DNA of 7,191 bases, taken from the NCBI GenBank assembly GCA_038224615.1, contig JBBRFH010000178.1:1-7191 (forward strand). Direction: 5' to 3'. Positions 1 through 5,994 of this stretch are shown one piece after another. The translations under genes and the position numbers were made by a program. Under the pieces are notes generated by a model. It was not told the origin of the DNA. It worked only from the letters and a program-made list of their open reading frames with translations, and made no database searches. Every line of letters starts with the position of its first letter. Position 1 is the first letter of the stretch. The stretch comes from JBBRFH01 sp038224615 (GTDB lineage: Bacteria > Planctomycetota > Phycisphaerae > Tepidisphaerales > Tepidisphaeraceae).

Positions 1-460
1 CGCAGGTGTCGGTGGTGAAGAAGGGGTTGCCCGTGCCGGCGGCGAGGATGATCGGGCGCCCCAGCTCGAGATGATGGGTGGCGCGCCGGCGGATGAAAGG
101 CTCGCAGACAGAGTGGACAGTGATGGCGGACATCACCCTCGTCGGCACGCCGAATTTCTCCATCGTTTCCTGCAGCGCGACCGCGTTGAGCACAGTGGCG
201 AGCATGCCCATGTAGTCGGCGGTGGCGCGGGGGATGTTGCCGCTCTCGGCGAACGTCTTGCCGCGAATGAAATTCCCGCCGCCCACGACGATCGCCAGTT
301 GCACGCCCATCTTCACGACTTCGATGCACTGCCTGGCGATCGACTCGAGCTGCTCGGCCTCGATGCCGAAACCGCCTTCGTGGCAAAAGCCTTCTCCGGA
401 AATCTTCAACAGGACACGTTTGTATTTGAGGGGAGGCTTGGGAGTGGTGGCGTCGGTCAT
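1..460 (-). CDS. pyrH: UMP kinase (uridylate kinase), 3' end missing
   Basis: Cytoplasmic kinase that phosphorylates UMP to UDP with ATP in pyrimidine nucleotide synthesis; bacterial PyrH belongs to the amino-acid-kinase fold. Read on the minus strand from the ATG at 460-458, it gives 153 codons before the window edge, about two thirds of the usual ~240 residues. Visible family motifs in order: KISGE (19-23) in the phosphate-binding N-terminus, VVGGGNFIRG (58-67), RATADYMGMLAT (78-89) for nucleotide and UMP contacts, CEPFIRRRATHH (119-130), and AGTGNPFFTTD (141-151), a PyrH signature. The first ~12 residues (MTDATTPKPPLK) are a short polar extension before the first beta strand. There is no Shine-Dalgarno upstream of the ATG; AT-rich TATATT/TATTGT words lie within 30 nt of it. 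The gene is divergent from aroK. Identity is secure from the motif series; only the C-terminus is unseen. Confidence 0.96.
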   Translation of the reverse strand, partial: MTDATTPKPPLKYKRVLLKISGEGFCHEGGFGIEAEQLESIARQCIEVVKMGVQLAIVVGGGNFIRGKTFAESGNIPRATADYMGMLATVLNAVALQETMEKFGVPTRVMSAITVHSVCEPFIRRRATHHLELGRPIILAAGTGNPFFTTDTC

Positions 461-628
461 GTGTTCGGACAATATACGCGACAATATGCGGTTGGGTAGT
501 TGCTCAAAATAAGCTTGACGCCGGCGGGCGGGGCGACAATGGCGCGTATGCCGTCTGTGACGGCGCCAGTCCGCCGGACGTCTCCCAGGATATTCGACGA
601 TTTCGTCGCGCCAGCCGATAATGACCAA
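461..628. promoter_or_regulatory. Divergent pyrH/aroK intergenic region with candidate promoter for pyrH
   Basis: This gap separates the divergent starts of pyrH and aroK (using the 629 start for aroK). It contains an imperfect 12-bp direct repeat, ACAATATACGCG (469-480) and ACAATATGCGGT (481-492), the most AT-rich patch here. On the minus strand this reads TATTGT...TATATT, with TATATT ending only 10 nt before the pyrH ATG, so a transcript from it would be almost leaderless. No convincing -35 box is spaced correctly for TATATT; TTGAGC lies 15 bp upstream of TATTGT. On the plus strand TTGACG (515-520) could be a -35 for aroK but lacks a good -10. A perfect 6-bp inverted repeat, CGACGA-TT-TCGTCG, spans 595-608. 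If aroK starts at the in-frame ATG 539 or TTG 500, part of this region is coding. Confidence 0.3.
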
Positions 629-1144
629 ATGGGTGTCGTGCTGCTGGGTTATCGCGGGAGCGGGAAGACGTCGGTCGGCGTGAAGCTGGCGGACAAGCTG
701 TGGGCGGAGTTTGTCGACACCGACGCCGAAATCGTCCGCCGCGCGCGATTGACGATCCGGGAGATCTTCGAGCAGCAAGGCGAGCCTGCGTTCCGTGACC
801 TGGAGTCGGCCGTCCTGCTCGACGTTCTGAGTCGTGAAACCGATGTCATCGCGCTGGGCGGCGGGATGGTCCTGCGCGAGCAGAACCGCGCGGCGCTGCG
901 GGCGTCGGCGCACAGCCGTGTCTATCTCAAGTGCGACATCAAGGAACTCCACACCCGAATCCACGGCGACCCGCAGACCGCCGACACCCGCCCCGCACTC
1001 ACGCACCTGGGCGGAGGAATCGAGGAAATCCAGACGCTCATGGATATCCGCGAACCCCTCTACCGCGAATGCAGCACCGCCGAACTTGACGTGACGAACC
1101 TTAGCGTCGATGAAGTGGTGCAGCGATTAGGACGGCTGATTTGA
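629..1144 (+). CDS. aroK: Shikimate kinase
   Basis: Cytoplasmic enzyme that phosphorylates shikimate to shikimate-3-phosphate with ATP, in the pathway to chorismate and aromatic amino acids. From the ATG at 629 the protein has 171 residues, the normal family size. Visible features: Walker A GYRGSGKT (7-14); DTD (30-32) whose aspartates bind Mg and shikimate; IREIFEQQGEPAFRDLE (43-59), with Arg56 expected to bind shikimate; GGG (77-79) of the shikimate/Walker B region; a lid segment with Arg121 in TRPAL; and Arg141 in REPLY. These positions lie about two residues below those of well-studied AroK proteins, which favours the 629 start. In-frame upstream starts exist at 548 (ATG), 539 (ATG) and 500 (TTG). 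The 539 start would add 30 residues with weak resemblance to the family; no start has a clear Shine-Dalgarno. The gene may be cotranscribed with the downstream peptidase across the inverted-repeat element. Confidence 0.95.
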   Translation: MGVVLLGYRGSGKTSVGVKLADKLWAEFVDTDAEIVRRARLTIREIFEQQGEPAFRDLESAVLLDVLSRETDVIALGGGMVLREQNRAALRASAHSRVYLKCDIKELHTRIHGDPQTADTRPALTHLGGGIEEIQTLMDIREPLYRECSTAELDVTNLSVDEVVQRLGRLI

Positions 1145-1152
1145 AACGGATT

Positions 1153-1295
1153 CACCGCAGAGACGCAGAGGGCGCGGACATCATCTTTACGCTCTCCGAA
1201 CCATTTTGCTTTCTGACCCATCTCAATGGAGCATGCAGTGCTAATGACAAACCGGTCGCCGAGTTTATCTCCGCGTCCTCGGCGACTCTGCGGTG
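1153..1295. repeat. 143-bp inverted-repeat element between aroK and pilD
   Basis: The ends form a long imperfect inverted repeat. The left arm (1153-1178) begins CACCGCAGAGACGCAGAG; the reverse complement of the right arm (1270-1295) begins CACCGCAGAGTCGCCGAG. The 26-bp arms match at 23 positions. The 91-bp interior is less GC-rich and shows no convincing ORF. This looks like a MITE- or REP-type non-autonomous repeat; CACCGCAGAG-type repeats are, as I recall, scattered in several environmental bacterial genomes. The element fills nearly all of the 163-bp gap between the aroK stop and the peptidase ATG, and its right end lies 12 bp before that ATG. No clear target-site duplication flanks it. 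As RNA, the arms could pair into a long hairpin between the two coding regions. Confidence 0.7.
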
Positions 1296-1307
1296 ACAAC
1301 TCTTTTC

Positions 1308-2561
1308 ATGGATCCCACCCAAATCACCATCGCCGTCTTTTTGTTCATGTTGGGTGCGTGCGTGGGATCGTTTCTCAACGTCGTCGTCTGGCGGATGCCG
1401 CGCGGCGAGTCGCTGGTGCATCCGCCGTCGGCGTGTCCGAAGTGCGGGCATAAGCTGGCGGCGTATGACAACGTTCCGATTTTTGGCTGGCTGTGGCTGC
1501 GCGGGAAGTGCCGCTATTGCCGCAGCCCGATCTCGCCGCGCTACCCGATCGTCGAACTGCTGACGGCGCTGATTTTCCTGTTCCACTACCTGCTGCTGTT
1601 CCACTGGGGATGGGGCCCGTACGGCATCATCGAGACGCCTTCGCCGTGGGGCTTGGACGTGCCGCTGCGGACGATTCAGACACTGGTGATCGAGAACGAT
1701 TGGCCGATCCTGATCATGCACCTGTGGCTGCTGGCGGCGCTGCTGGCGGCGAGTTTGATCGACCTAAAGCACTACATCATCCCCCTTGAGATCTGCTGGC
1801 TGACCGCCGCCGCCGGGGGGATCGGACACACTTTCTTCGTCAACCCGCACGGACTCGGTGCGCTGCACTTTGAGCCGCAGTACACCGCACTTTCCTTCGG
1901 CGCCGGCGTGGGCCTGGTGGTCGCGCTGCTGTTGCTGCGTTTCAGGTTGATCAATCGCAGTTTCGAGGACGATGCGCCGCTGCTGGAAAAGGACGTCGCC
2001 CATCTGCCCGAAAACGAGCGGCCGGACCCGTGGACGTCCGCCCGCGTCCGCGCGGAGATCCGTCGTGAACTGCTCTTTCTGCTCGTGCCGATCACGTTCG
2101 GGCTGGCGTTCATGGCGCTGGTGCTGAAGGTGCCTTCGATCGGCAGCCTGTGGACCCACTGGACCGACAACGTCTACGCCGGCGGATTCCTTGGGTCGCT
2201 CTTGGGCGGGCTGGTGGGCGGGTTTACGGTGTGGTTCTTCCGCGTCGCCGGCAGCTACGGATTCGGACGCGAGGCGATGGGGCTGGGCGACGTACACCTG
2301 ATGTTCGGCGTCGGCGCGATCGTCGGTCCCGGCGCGTCGGTCGTTGCGTTTTTCCTCGCGCCGGCGTTCGGCTTGTCGCTGGCGATCGTCATGCTCATCA
2401 CCAAAGGCCGCCGCGAGTTGCCGTATGGGCCGTACCTCAGCCTGGCGACGGCCGCGGTGTTATTGTTCTACACGCCGATCGCCGAGTACCTTGCACCGGG
2501 CATGTCGGGCCTGGTGTGGGCGATCCAGTCGCTGTTTTCCCCGGGAAGCGCGTCATCATGA
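1308..2561 (+). CDS. Prepilin peptidase (type IV leader peptidase, A24 aspartic protease family)
   Basis: Inner-membrane aspartic protease of the PilD/GspO type that cleaves the leader of type IV pilin or type II secretion pseudopilin precursors; many members also N-methylate the new N-terminus. The protein has 417 residues against ~250-290 for typical PilD. The N-terminal hydrophobic segment contains GACVGSFLNVVVWRMPRG (16-33), followed by the zinc-type cysteine pairs CPKC (43-46) and CRYC (68-71) of the N-terminal domain. The catalytic aspartates are Asp152 in LIDLKHYIIP and Asp328 in the GLGD motif (325-328); LPYGPYL (371-377) is the usual late motif. The extra length is mainly between the two aspartates, including a charged stretch at about 217-252. 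The ATG at 1308 is chosen because an in-frame GTG at 1293 lies inside the repeat arm. No pilin or secretion genes are in view. The stop overlaps the next ATG. Confidence 0.93.
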   Translation: MDPTQITIAVFLFMLGACVGSFLNVVVWRMPRGESLVHPPSACPKCGHKLAAYDNVPIFGWLWLRGKCRYCRSPISPRYPIVELLTALIFLFHYLLLFHWGWGPYGIIETPSPWGLDVPLRTIQTLVIENDWPILIMHLWLLAALLAASLIDLKHYIIPLEICWLTAAAGGIGHTFFVNPHGLGALHFEPQYTALSFGAGVGLVVALLLLRFRLINRSFEDDAPLLEKDVAHLPENERPDPWTSARVRAEIRRELLFLLVPITFGLAFMALVLKVPSIGSLWTHWTDNVYAGGFLGSLLGGLVGGFTVWFFRVAGSYGFGREAMGLGDVHLMFGVGAIVGPGASVVAFFLAPAFGLSLAIVMLITKGRRELPYGPYLSLATAAVLLFYTPIAEYLAPGMSGLVWAIQSLFSPGSASS

Positions 2562-2941
2562 ATTTCTGGCTCAAGCTTCGCGTCTGGTTCAAGGTGACGG
2601 TGTTCGTCGCCGTTGCGCTGTACCTGCTGCTGTTTGTCTTCAATAACACCGGCGACGGCAAGGACGTCGCGTTGTGGGTCTGGTTCGGCAAAAGCCCGAC
2701 GCTCCCCGTGCTGGCGTTCATCCCCCTGGCGTTCATGGCTGGCGTCGTGACGACGCTGCTGATCCGCACCATCCTTCGCACCATCGCCCAGCTCAGGGAC
2801 ATGAAGCGCCGCCATCTCGAGCGCGAAGCCGCCGCCGTCGTCGCCCGCGCCGCCAAGATCCGTGTCCGCGAACAACAGCTCAAAAACCACGGCCGAGGGT
2901 TTGACGTCGTCGAATCGAAGCCGGACGAGCCAGCGGCCTGA
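2558..2941 (+). CDS. LapA/DUF1049-like small membrane protein
   Basis: A 127-residue inner-membrane protein. A hydrophobic segment at about 12-28 ends in FNN (28-30), followed by a short beta-like stretch DVALWVWFGKSPTLP (36-50), a second membrane segment (about 51-70), and then a basic, probably coiled-coil tail (about 75-110) rich in Arg, Lys, Glu and Ala. This order (TM, N-rich turn, short strand, TM, charged helix) is that of the LapA/YciS family (DUF1049), linked in Escherichia coli to lipopolysaccharide assembly with LapB. Assignment is from topology and the FNN plus aromatic strand, not strong identity. The ATG overlaps the stop of the prepilin peptidase as ATGA, so translation is probably coupled. 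A long open frame upstream in the same phase (from 2150) is only a shadow of the peptidase gene. Confidence 0.75.
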   Translation: MNFWLKLRVWFKVTVFVAVALYLLLFVFNNTGDGKDVALWVWFGKSPTLPVLAFIPLAFMAGVVTTLLIRTILRTIAQLRDMKRRHLEREAAAVVARAAKIRVREQQLKNHGRGFDVVESKPDEPAA

Positions 2942-2990
2942 GACCGGCATCACTGCCCGCTTCTCGGGTACCGCGATCACTCCGCAACTC

Positions 2991-3136
2991 TGTCATTCTG
3001 AGCGCCGCGAAGAATTTTCTCGCCACGCTGAGGCCCGTTCGTCATCGCAACGGCGTCGTGCTTCCTCACTCGCAATTCGGTTGAACGGCCGGACCTTTAC
3101 CGGGCCAGTAGATCTTTCACTGCGTTCAGGATGACA
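2991..3136. repeat. Hairpin repeat copy 1 (146 bp, diverged)
   Basis: The left end begins TGTCATTCTGAGCGC and the reverse complement of the right end begins TGTCATCCTGAACGC; the homology continues weakly to GAAG/GAAA and AT-rich GATCT-like words. These are the same end motifs as the repeats at 5891-5978 and 6299-6387. This copy is about 58 bp longer and has an unrelated interior, which itself includes a short GC hairpin near GGCCGG...CGGGCC (3088-3106). It is probably an older or composite member of the same REP-like family. Confidence 0.7.
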
Positions 3137-3236
3137 ACGCGCCGATGTGCGAACCCCAGACCGTCTCAAAAATCCCCCGCACGTCGCCGGCGGGTTACGT
3201 GGTGGATTGGGTGGGGAACGCAAGCATCATAGGAGG

Positions 3237-3316
3237 AATGACCAATGACCAATGACCAATGACCAATGAGCGGCCCTGTTTGGCATTGGTCATTCGTACT
3301 TGGTACTTGGTCATTC
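3237..3316. repeat. 7-bp tandem repeat AATGACC x4 with downstream inverted copies
   Basis: Four perfect AATGACC units run from 3237 to 3264, followed by AATGA. After a 15-nt gap comes CATTGGTCATT (3284-3294), the perfect reverse complement of AATGACCAATG within the tract, and then TTGGTCATTC (3307-3316). The transcript could form an 11-bp stem in several alternative registers. The block begins just after AGGAGG (3231-3236) and lies beyond the 3' end of the minus-strand gene at 3324. It is noncoding; it may act as a bidirectional hairpin or simply be a slippage-prone minisatellite. Confidence 0.8.
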
Positions 3317-3323
3317 GGCCGGT

Positions 3324-4109
3324 TCACCACGCGCTGTCTTCGCTCTTCTGCAGGTAGGTGAAGAAGCACATGCGCTCGATGCCTTCGACTTCGCCGCGGA
3401 TGAGGAACATCTTGAAGAACCACGCCAGATCCTGCTCGGTGGGCTCGTCCGGCGGGGCGGAGGCTTTGCCAACGAGGTCTTCGGCGGGGACCTGCATGAT
3501 GAAGTCGGCGAGGTAGGCGATGTTCAACTCGTCGGCGGTCTGGATCGACATCACGAACAGCTTGTGCTGACGAATCGGCTCGCGCAGGTAACGCTCGGCG
3601 AGCTTCACATCGAGCGCGTCCATGGCGTCGAGGAAGGCGTTGGTCTTCGCGTCCTGCTTCCACGCCAAGGCCGACCGCTGCTCCTCGCGGAAGCCGGCGA
3701 GCGTGGCGTCGAAGTGGGCTTGCAGCCGATCGTAGAAGACCTCCACCTCATCGCCGGCGAGCCAGCGGACGATCATGGTTTCGCCGGGGCGGTGATGGAT
3801 GTGGTAGTCCATCGTCGCCAGGTCGTTGGTCTCGGGCATCTTCAGCAACGCCGCGGCACTCTCGGCGGCGGAGGGGTCGATCACGGGCGTGTTGGGCACC
3901 TTCGCCTTCTCCAGCTTGCCGACCATCCGCTGGACATCGCGGGCAAGATCGGGGTCGAAGTCTTGGCGCAGCCGTGCGTCAAATTTCCGCACGCCCTCAA
4001 ACACCGCCGCCAACTCCGCATGCATGCGAAACTCGGCGGCCTTCTCCATGGCGCGGTCCTTGGGGTCCAGGATTCGCTCGGGCGGGTTCTCGTTCGCTTC
4101 TTCAGACAT
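3324..4109 (-). CDS. Conserved-looking protein of unknown function
   Basis: A 261-residue protein I do not recognise. It has no signal peptide, membrane segment or known nucleotide-binding motif. It is acidic and predicted mostly helical, with a polar N-terminus (MSEEANENPPE), a helix-rich region (about 16-70), a Pro-rich linker (72-80), and a HxHH cluster in MDYHIHHRPGE (100-110) that could bind metal, although nothing else supports that. The C-terminal half includes long amphipathic helices and AWFFKMFLIRGEVEGIERMCFF (229-250), which holds the only Cys. High third-position GC and strict codon periodicity support a real gene. ATG 4109 is preferred; an in-frame ATG at 4160 would add 17 residues with no clear benefit. 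It is convergent with the LapA-like gene and divergent from the ketosynthase gene, so it is probably transcribed alone. The opposite-strand frame over the same region is a shadow. Confidence 0.8.
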   Translation of the reverse strand: MSEEANENPPERILDPKDRAMEKAAEFRMHAELAAVFEGVRKFDARLRQDFDPDLARDVQRMVGKLEKAKVPNTPVIDPSAAESAAALLKMPETNDLATMDYHIHHRPGETMIVRWLAGDEVEVFYDRLQAHFDATLAGFREEQRSALAWKQDAKTNAFLDAMDALDVKLAERYLREPIRQHKLFVMSIQTADELNIAYLADFIMQVPAEDLVGKASAPPDEPTEQDLAWFFKMFLIRGEVEGIERMCFFTYLQKSEDSAW

Positions 4110-4200
4110 CTTGCTGGTGAGGGTAACGCAAGACACGGGCGCGCACACCTCCGCGCTCATCCGCCGGCCAGGCGCGCAACGCGCCCGGAGACAAAAGCAA

Positions 4201-4229
4201 TTTATAGTCGCTCGGTTTTTCCGGGCGAA
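4201..4229 (-). promoter_or_regulatory. Candidate promoter for the minus-strand unknown gene
   Basis: On the minus strand, TATAAA (4206-4201) is preceded by exactly 17 bp and then TTCGCC, which matches the -35 consensus at three of six positions. It lies about 92 nt upstream of the ATG at 4109 in an otherwise GC-rich region. The -10 is good and the -35 is poor. Confidence 0.3.
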
Positions 4230-4421
4230 GCTGGCCTACTGTTGCGCGATTCACCCCGATTTCGCGCATCCGCCCTGTTAAAGGGTGGGACACCTCATCG
4301 GCAATCCTCGTCGTCGAGCAGACGTTGTCGCACGCGCGCACAGCAGCGCCCCCAAATGCGCAACGCCACCTGCGGCCGAAACCATGGCCGGGCCGGTACT
4401 TCTGAACCCGCGCGCAACAAA

Positions 4422-4438
4422 TGTATCACAATGTTACA
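4422..4438. promoter_or_regulatory. 17-bp inverted repeat, candidate operator
   Basis: TGTATCA-CAA-TGTTACA is a near-perfect palindrome: the 7-bp half-sites match at six positions around a 3-bp spacer. It sits in a conspicuously AT-rich island 137 bp upstream of the first ketosynthase ATG. The form suits a dimeric helix-turn-helix repressor or activator, but no regulator gene is in view and I cannot name the protein. Confidence 0.3.
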
Positions 4439-4575
4439 ACGGCCGGCGGCGCCACTTCGGGATGAGAAACCATCGAATCCCGCCGGGTAGTTCACGCTTC
4501 GTTCTTCCCGCGTCATCCTTCGGGTACTCCTACACTCGACAACTTGACTGCGCGGCCCCACAATCGAACGGACCA

Positions 4576-5874
4576 ATGAAGCGTGTCGTCGTCACAGGCA
4601 TCGGAATCGTTTCCCCGGTCGGCATCGGGGCCAGCGACTATTTCGCCAACCTCTGTTCAGGACAGATCGGCCTGAAGCGCATCGCGTCGCTCGATCCGGC
4701 GGGTTTTGCCTGCCAGATCGCGGGCGAAGCACCGGCGTACAAGATCGGCGACTACGTCCCCAAGAGCTACCGCAAAGCCACCAAGGTGATGGCCCGCGAC
4801 ATCGAGCTTGCGGTCATTGCCGCCGACGAGGCGTTCAAGGACGCGGGACTGAAATCGAAGGCCTATGTTGAAAAGCCCGAGATCGACGAGAGCCGCTTCG
4901 GCTGCAACATCGGCGCCGGGCTGATCAGCGCCGAACTCAACGAGCTGACGGCGGCGATGGCGTCGGCGCGGGGCGATGCCAACAAACTCGATCTGACCAA
5001 GTGGGGCACCGAGGGCATGACTCAGCTCACGCCGTTGTGGCTGCTGAAGTACCTGCCCAACATGCTCGCCTGCCATGTGACGATCATTCACGGGCTGATG
5101 GGCCCGAGCAACACGATCACCTGCGCCGATGCCAGCAGTCACCTGGCGATCGGCGAGGCGTTCCGCACGATCCAGCGTGGCAAGGCGACCTACGCCATCT
5201 GTGGCGGGGCCGACGCCCGCGTGAATCCGATGGGCATGATCCGCCAGCAACTGCTCAAGCGACTGAACACGACCTCGAACGACGATCCCGCCCGCGCCGT
5301 CCGCCCCTTCGACACCGCCGCCGCCGGCACCGTGCTCGGCGAGGGTGGGGGGCTGCTGATCATCGAAGAGTACGAGCACGCCAAGGCCCGTGGCGCGAAG
5401 ATCTATGCCGAGCTGATGGGATTCGCCGCCAGCCAGGACACCTACAGCATCACCGAGCCTGACCCGACCGGACACAGCTACGGCAAGGCCGTCGAGAACG
5501 CGCTCAAAGACGGCAAAACGACGACCGGCGAGATCGACCTCTACATCCCGCACGGCCTGGGCATCCCCGCGTTCGACCGCGCTGAATTGAACGGATTGAA
5601 GAAGGCCCTTGGCGGCGACCTGTCGCGCGTCGCCTTCGCTCCGCTGAAGGCCCAGATCGGCAACCTCGCCGCCGGCTCCGGCGTCGATGTCGCGACGGCG
5701 GTTCTCTCGATCGCCAACGGCAAGGTTCCGCCGGCGATCAACACGCAGCATACGATCGACAACGTGAAGCTGAACGTCAGCGCGAGGGTACGCGAGCAGC
5801 CGGTGAAGGTCGCCGTCAGCAGCACGTATTCGTTGGGTGGGCAGAATGCGGCGCTGGTGTTCAAGGCGGTGTAA
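4576..5874 (+). CDS. Ketosynthase-like protein lacking the catalytic Cys (chain-length-factor/KS-beta type)
   Basis: A 432-residue protein of the FabF-type thiolase fold, starting with the family-typical MKRVVVTGIGIVSPVG, which fixes the ATG at 4576. Other family landmarks are PLWLLKYLPN (153-162), GPSNTIT (176-182), CGGADARVNP (209-218), RPFDTAAAGTVLGEGGGLLI (243-262) and YSLGGQNAALVF (418-429). The site equivalent to the nucleophilic Cys of FabF (GPS...TAC) is Asp185 in TCADASSHLAIGEA; Cys183 lies two residues earlier. The first catalytic His is present (His326 in YIPHGLGIP), and so is the Lys (Lys358 in LKAQIGN), but the second His is Asn363. It therefore should not condense acyl chains by the usual Cys-His-His mechanism. 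Its likely role is as a KS-beta partner of the active ketosynthase downstream, setting chain length or decarboxylating malonyl-ACP. No strong Shine-Dalgarno is seen. The product is unknown. Confidence 0.88.
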   Translation: MKRVVVTGIGIVSPVGIGASDYFANLCSGQIGLKRIASLDPAGFACQIAGEAPAYKIGDYVPKSYRKATKVMARDIELAVIAADEAFKDAGLKSKAYVEKPEIDESRFGCNIGAGLISAELNELTAAMASARGDANKLDLTKWGTEGMTQLTPLWLLKYLPNMLACHVTIIHGLMGPSNTITCADASSHLAIGEAFRTIQRGKATYAICGGADARVNPMGMIRQQLLKRLNTTSNDDPARAVRPFDTAAAGTVLGEGGGLLIIEEYEHAKARGAKIYAELMGFAASQDTYSITEPDPTGHSYGKAVENALKDGKTTTGEIDLYIPHGLGIPAFDRAELNGLKKALGGDLSRVAFAPLKAQIGNLAAGSGVDVATAVLSIANGKVPPAINTQHTIDNVKLNVSARVREQPVKVAVSSTYSLGGQNAALVFKAV

Positions 5875-5890
5875 TCGGTTGTGGAGACTG

Positions 5891-5978
5891 TGTCATCCTG
5901 AGCGCAGCGAAGGATCTACTTTCGAACGGCAGCGATTCATCGCCGCGAGTGGATCCTTCGGAGTACCGCAGGATGACA
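5891..5978. repeat. Hairpin repeat copy 2 (88 bp), left flank of GIY-YIG gene
   Basis: Begins TGTCATCCTGAGCGCAGCGA and ends with GGATGACA. The arms pair over TGTCATCCTG, then an asymmetric internal loop (AGCGCAG against GTACTC-type sequence), then CGAAGGATC, with a loop of about 30 nt. The left arm is the AGCG type (A) and the right arm the GGTAC type (B). It starts 16 bp after the ketosynthase stop, so it may also serve as that gene's terminator-like hairpin, although no T-run follows. Confidence 0.88.
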
Positions 5979-5981
5979 ATA

Positions 5982-5989
5982 GGGGAGGG
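5982..5989 (+). promoter_or_regulatory. Strong Shine-Dalgarno fixing the GTG start of the GIY-YIG gene
   Basis: GGGGAGGG lies 5 nt before the GTG at 5995 and 3 bp after the hairpin repeat ends. It is the clearest ribosome binding site in the window; most other genes here have none, which sets the cassette apart. Confidence 0.6.
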
Positions 5990-5994
5990 TCTGA

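Larger units (their letters stand above)
2942..3323. other. Gene-free convergent region holding two repeat types
   Basis: This 382-bp stretch lies between the 3' ends of the LapA-like gene and the convergent minus-strand gene. I see no real coding sequence: the short open frames across it read through the hairpin repeat and give low-complexity Arg/Ser-rich peptides. It holds one diverged TGTCAT-type hairpin repeat (2991-3136) and a 7-bp tandem repeat with inverted partners (3237-3316). No classical stem plus T-run terminator is visible; the hairpins themselves may end transcription from both sides. Confidence 0.6.
4110..4575. other. Divergent intergenic region upstream of the unknown gene and first ketosynthase
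   Basis: This 466-bp gap separates divergent genes and should hold both promoters. The plus frame stays open into the ketosynthase from 4285, but its translation shows no family resemblance and lies before a canonical KS start, so I treat it as noncoding. Visible elements are a TATAAA-type -10 candidate on the minus strand near 4201, a 17-bp AT-rich inverted repeat at 4422-4438, and a TTGACT word at 4544-4549 without a good -10 partner. Confidence 0.45.

Noticed and set aside
595..608. CGACGA-TT-TCGTCG palindrome as an aroK operator
   Set aside because: Such short GC palindromes are common at this base composition and it may lie in coding sequence if aroK starts upstream; not enough to call.
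2150..2557. Upstream extension of the LapA-like protein
   Set aside because: It lies wholly inside the prepilin peptidase gene in another frame and is Arg-rich; the ATG at 2558 with the ATGA overlap is the natural start.
2862..3223. Short ORFs on both strands across hairpin repeat copy 1
   Set aside because: They translate the repeat arms (SERREEFS, HPERSERS) and have no coding signature.
4273..4285. CCCT-GTTAA-AGGG as a terminator
   Set aside because: The stem is only 4 bp, there is no T-run, and it lies between divergent genes where a terminator is not expected.
3300..4490. Plus-strand open frame of 396 codons opposite the unknown minus-strand gene
   Set aside because: It runs through the intergenic region and is His/Arg/Gly-rich without domains. 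The minus frame has balanced composition and a tight fit between ORF ends and intergenic elements, so the plus frame is a shadow.
4285..4575. N-terminal extension of the first ketosynthase
   Set aside because: The frame is open, but the translation has no similarity to the family, and MKRVVVTGIG at 4576 is the canonical start.
4657..5751. Long minus-strand open frame of 364 codons opposite the first ketosynthase
   Set aside because: It mirrors the codon periodicity of the ketosynthase gene, gives an Arg/Gly/Val-rich protein without motifs, and the plus frame has full family homology.
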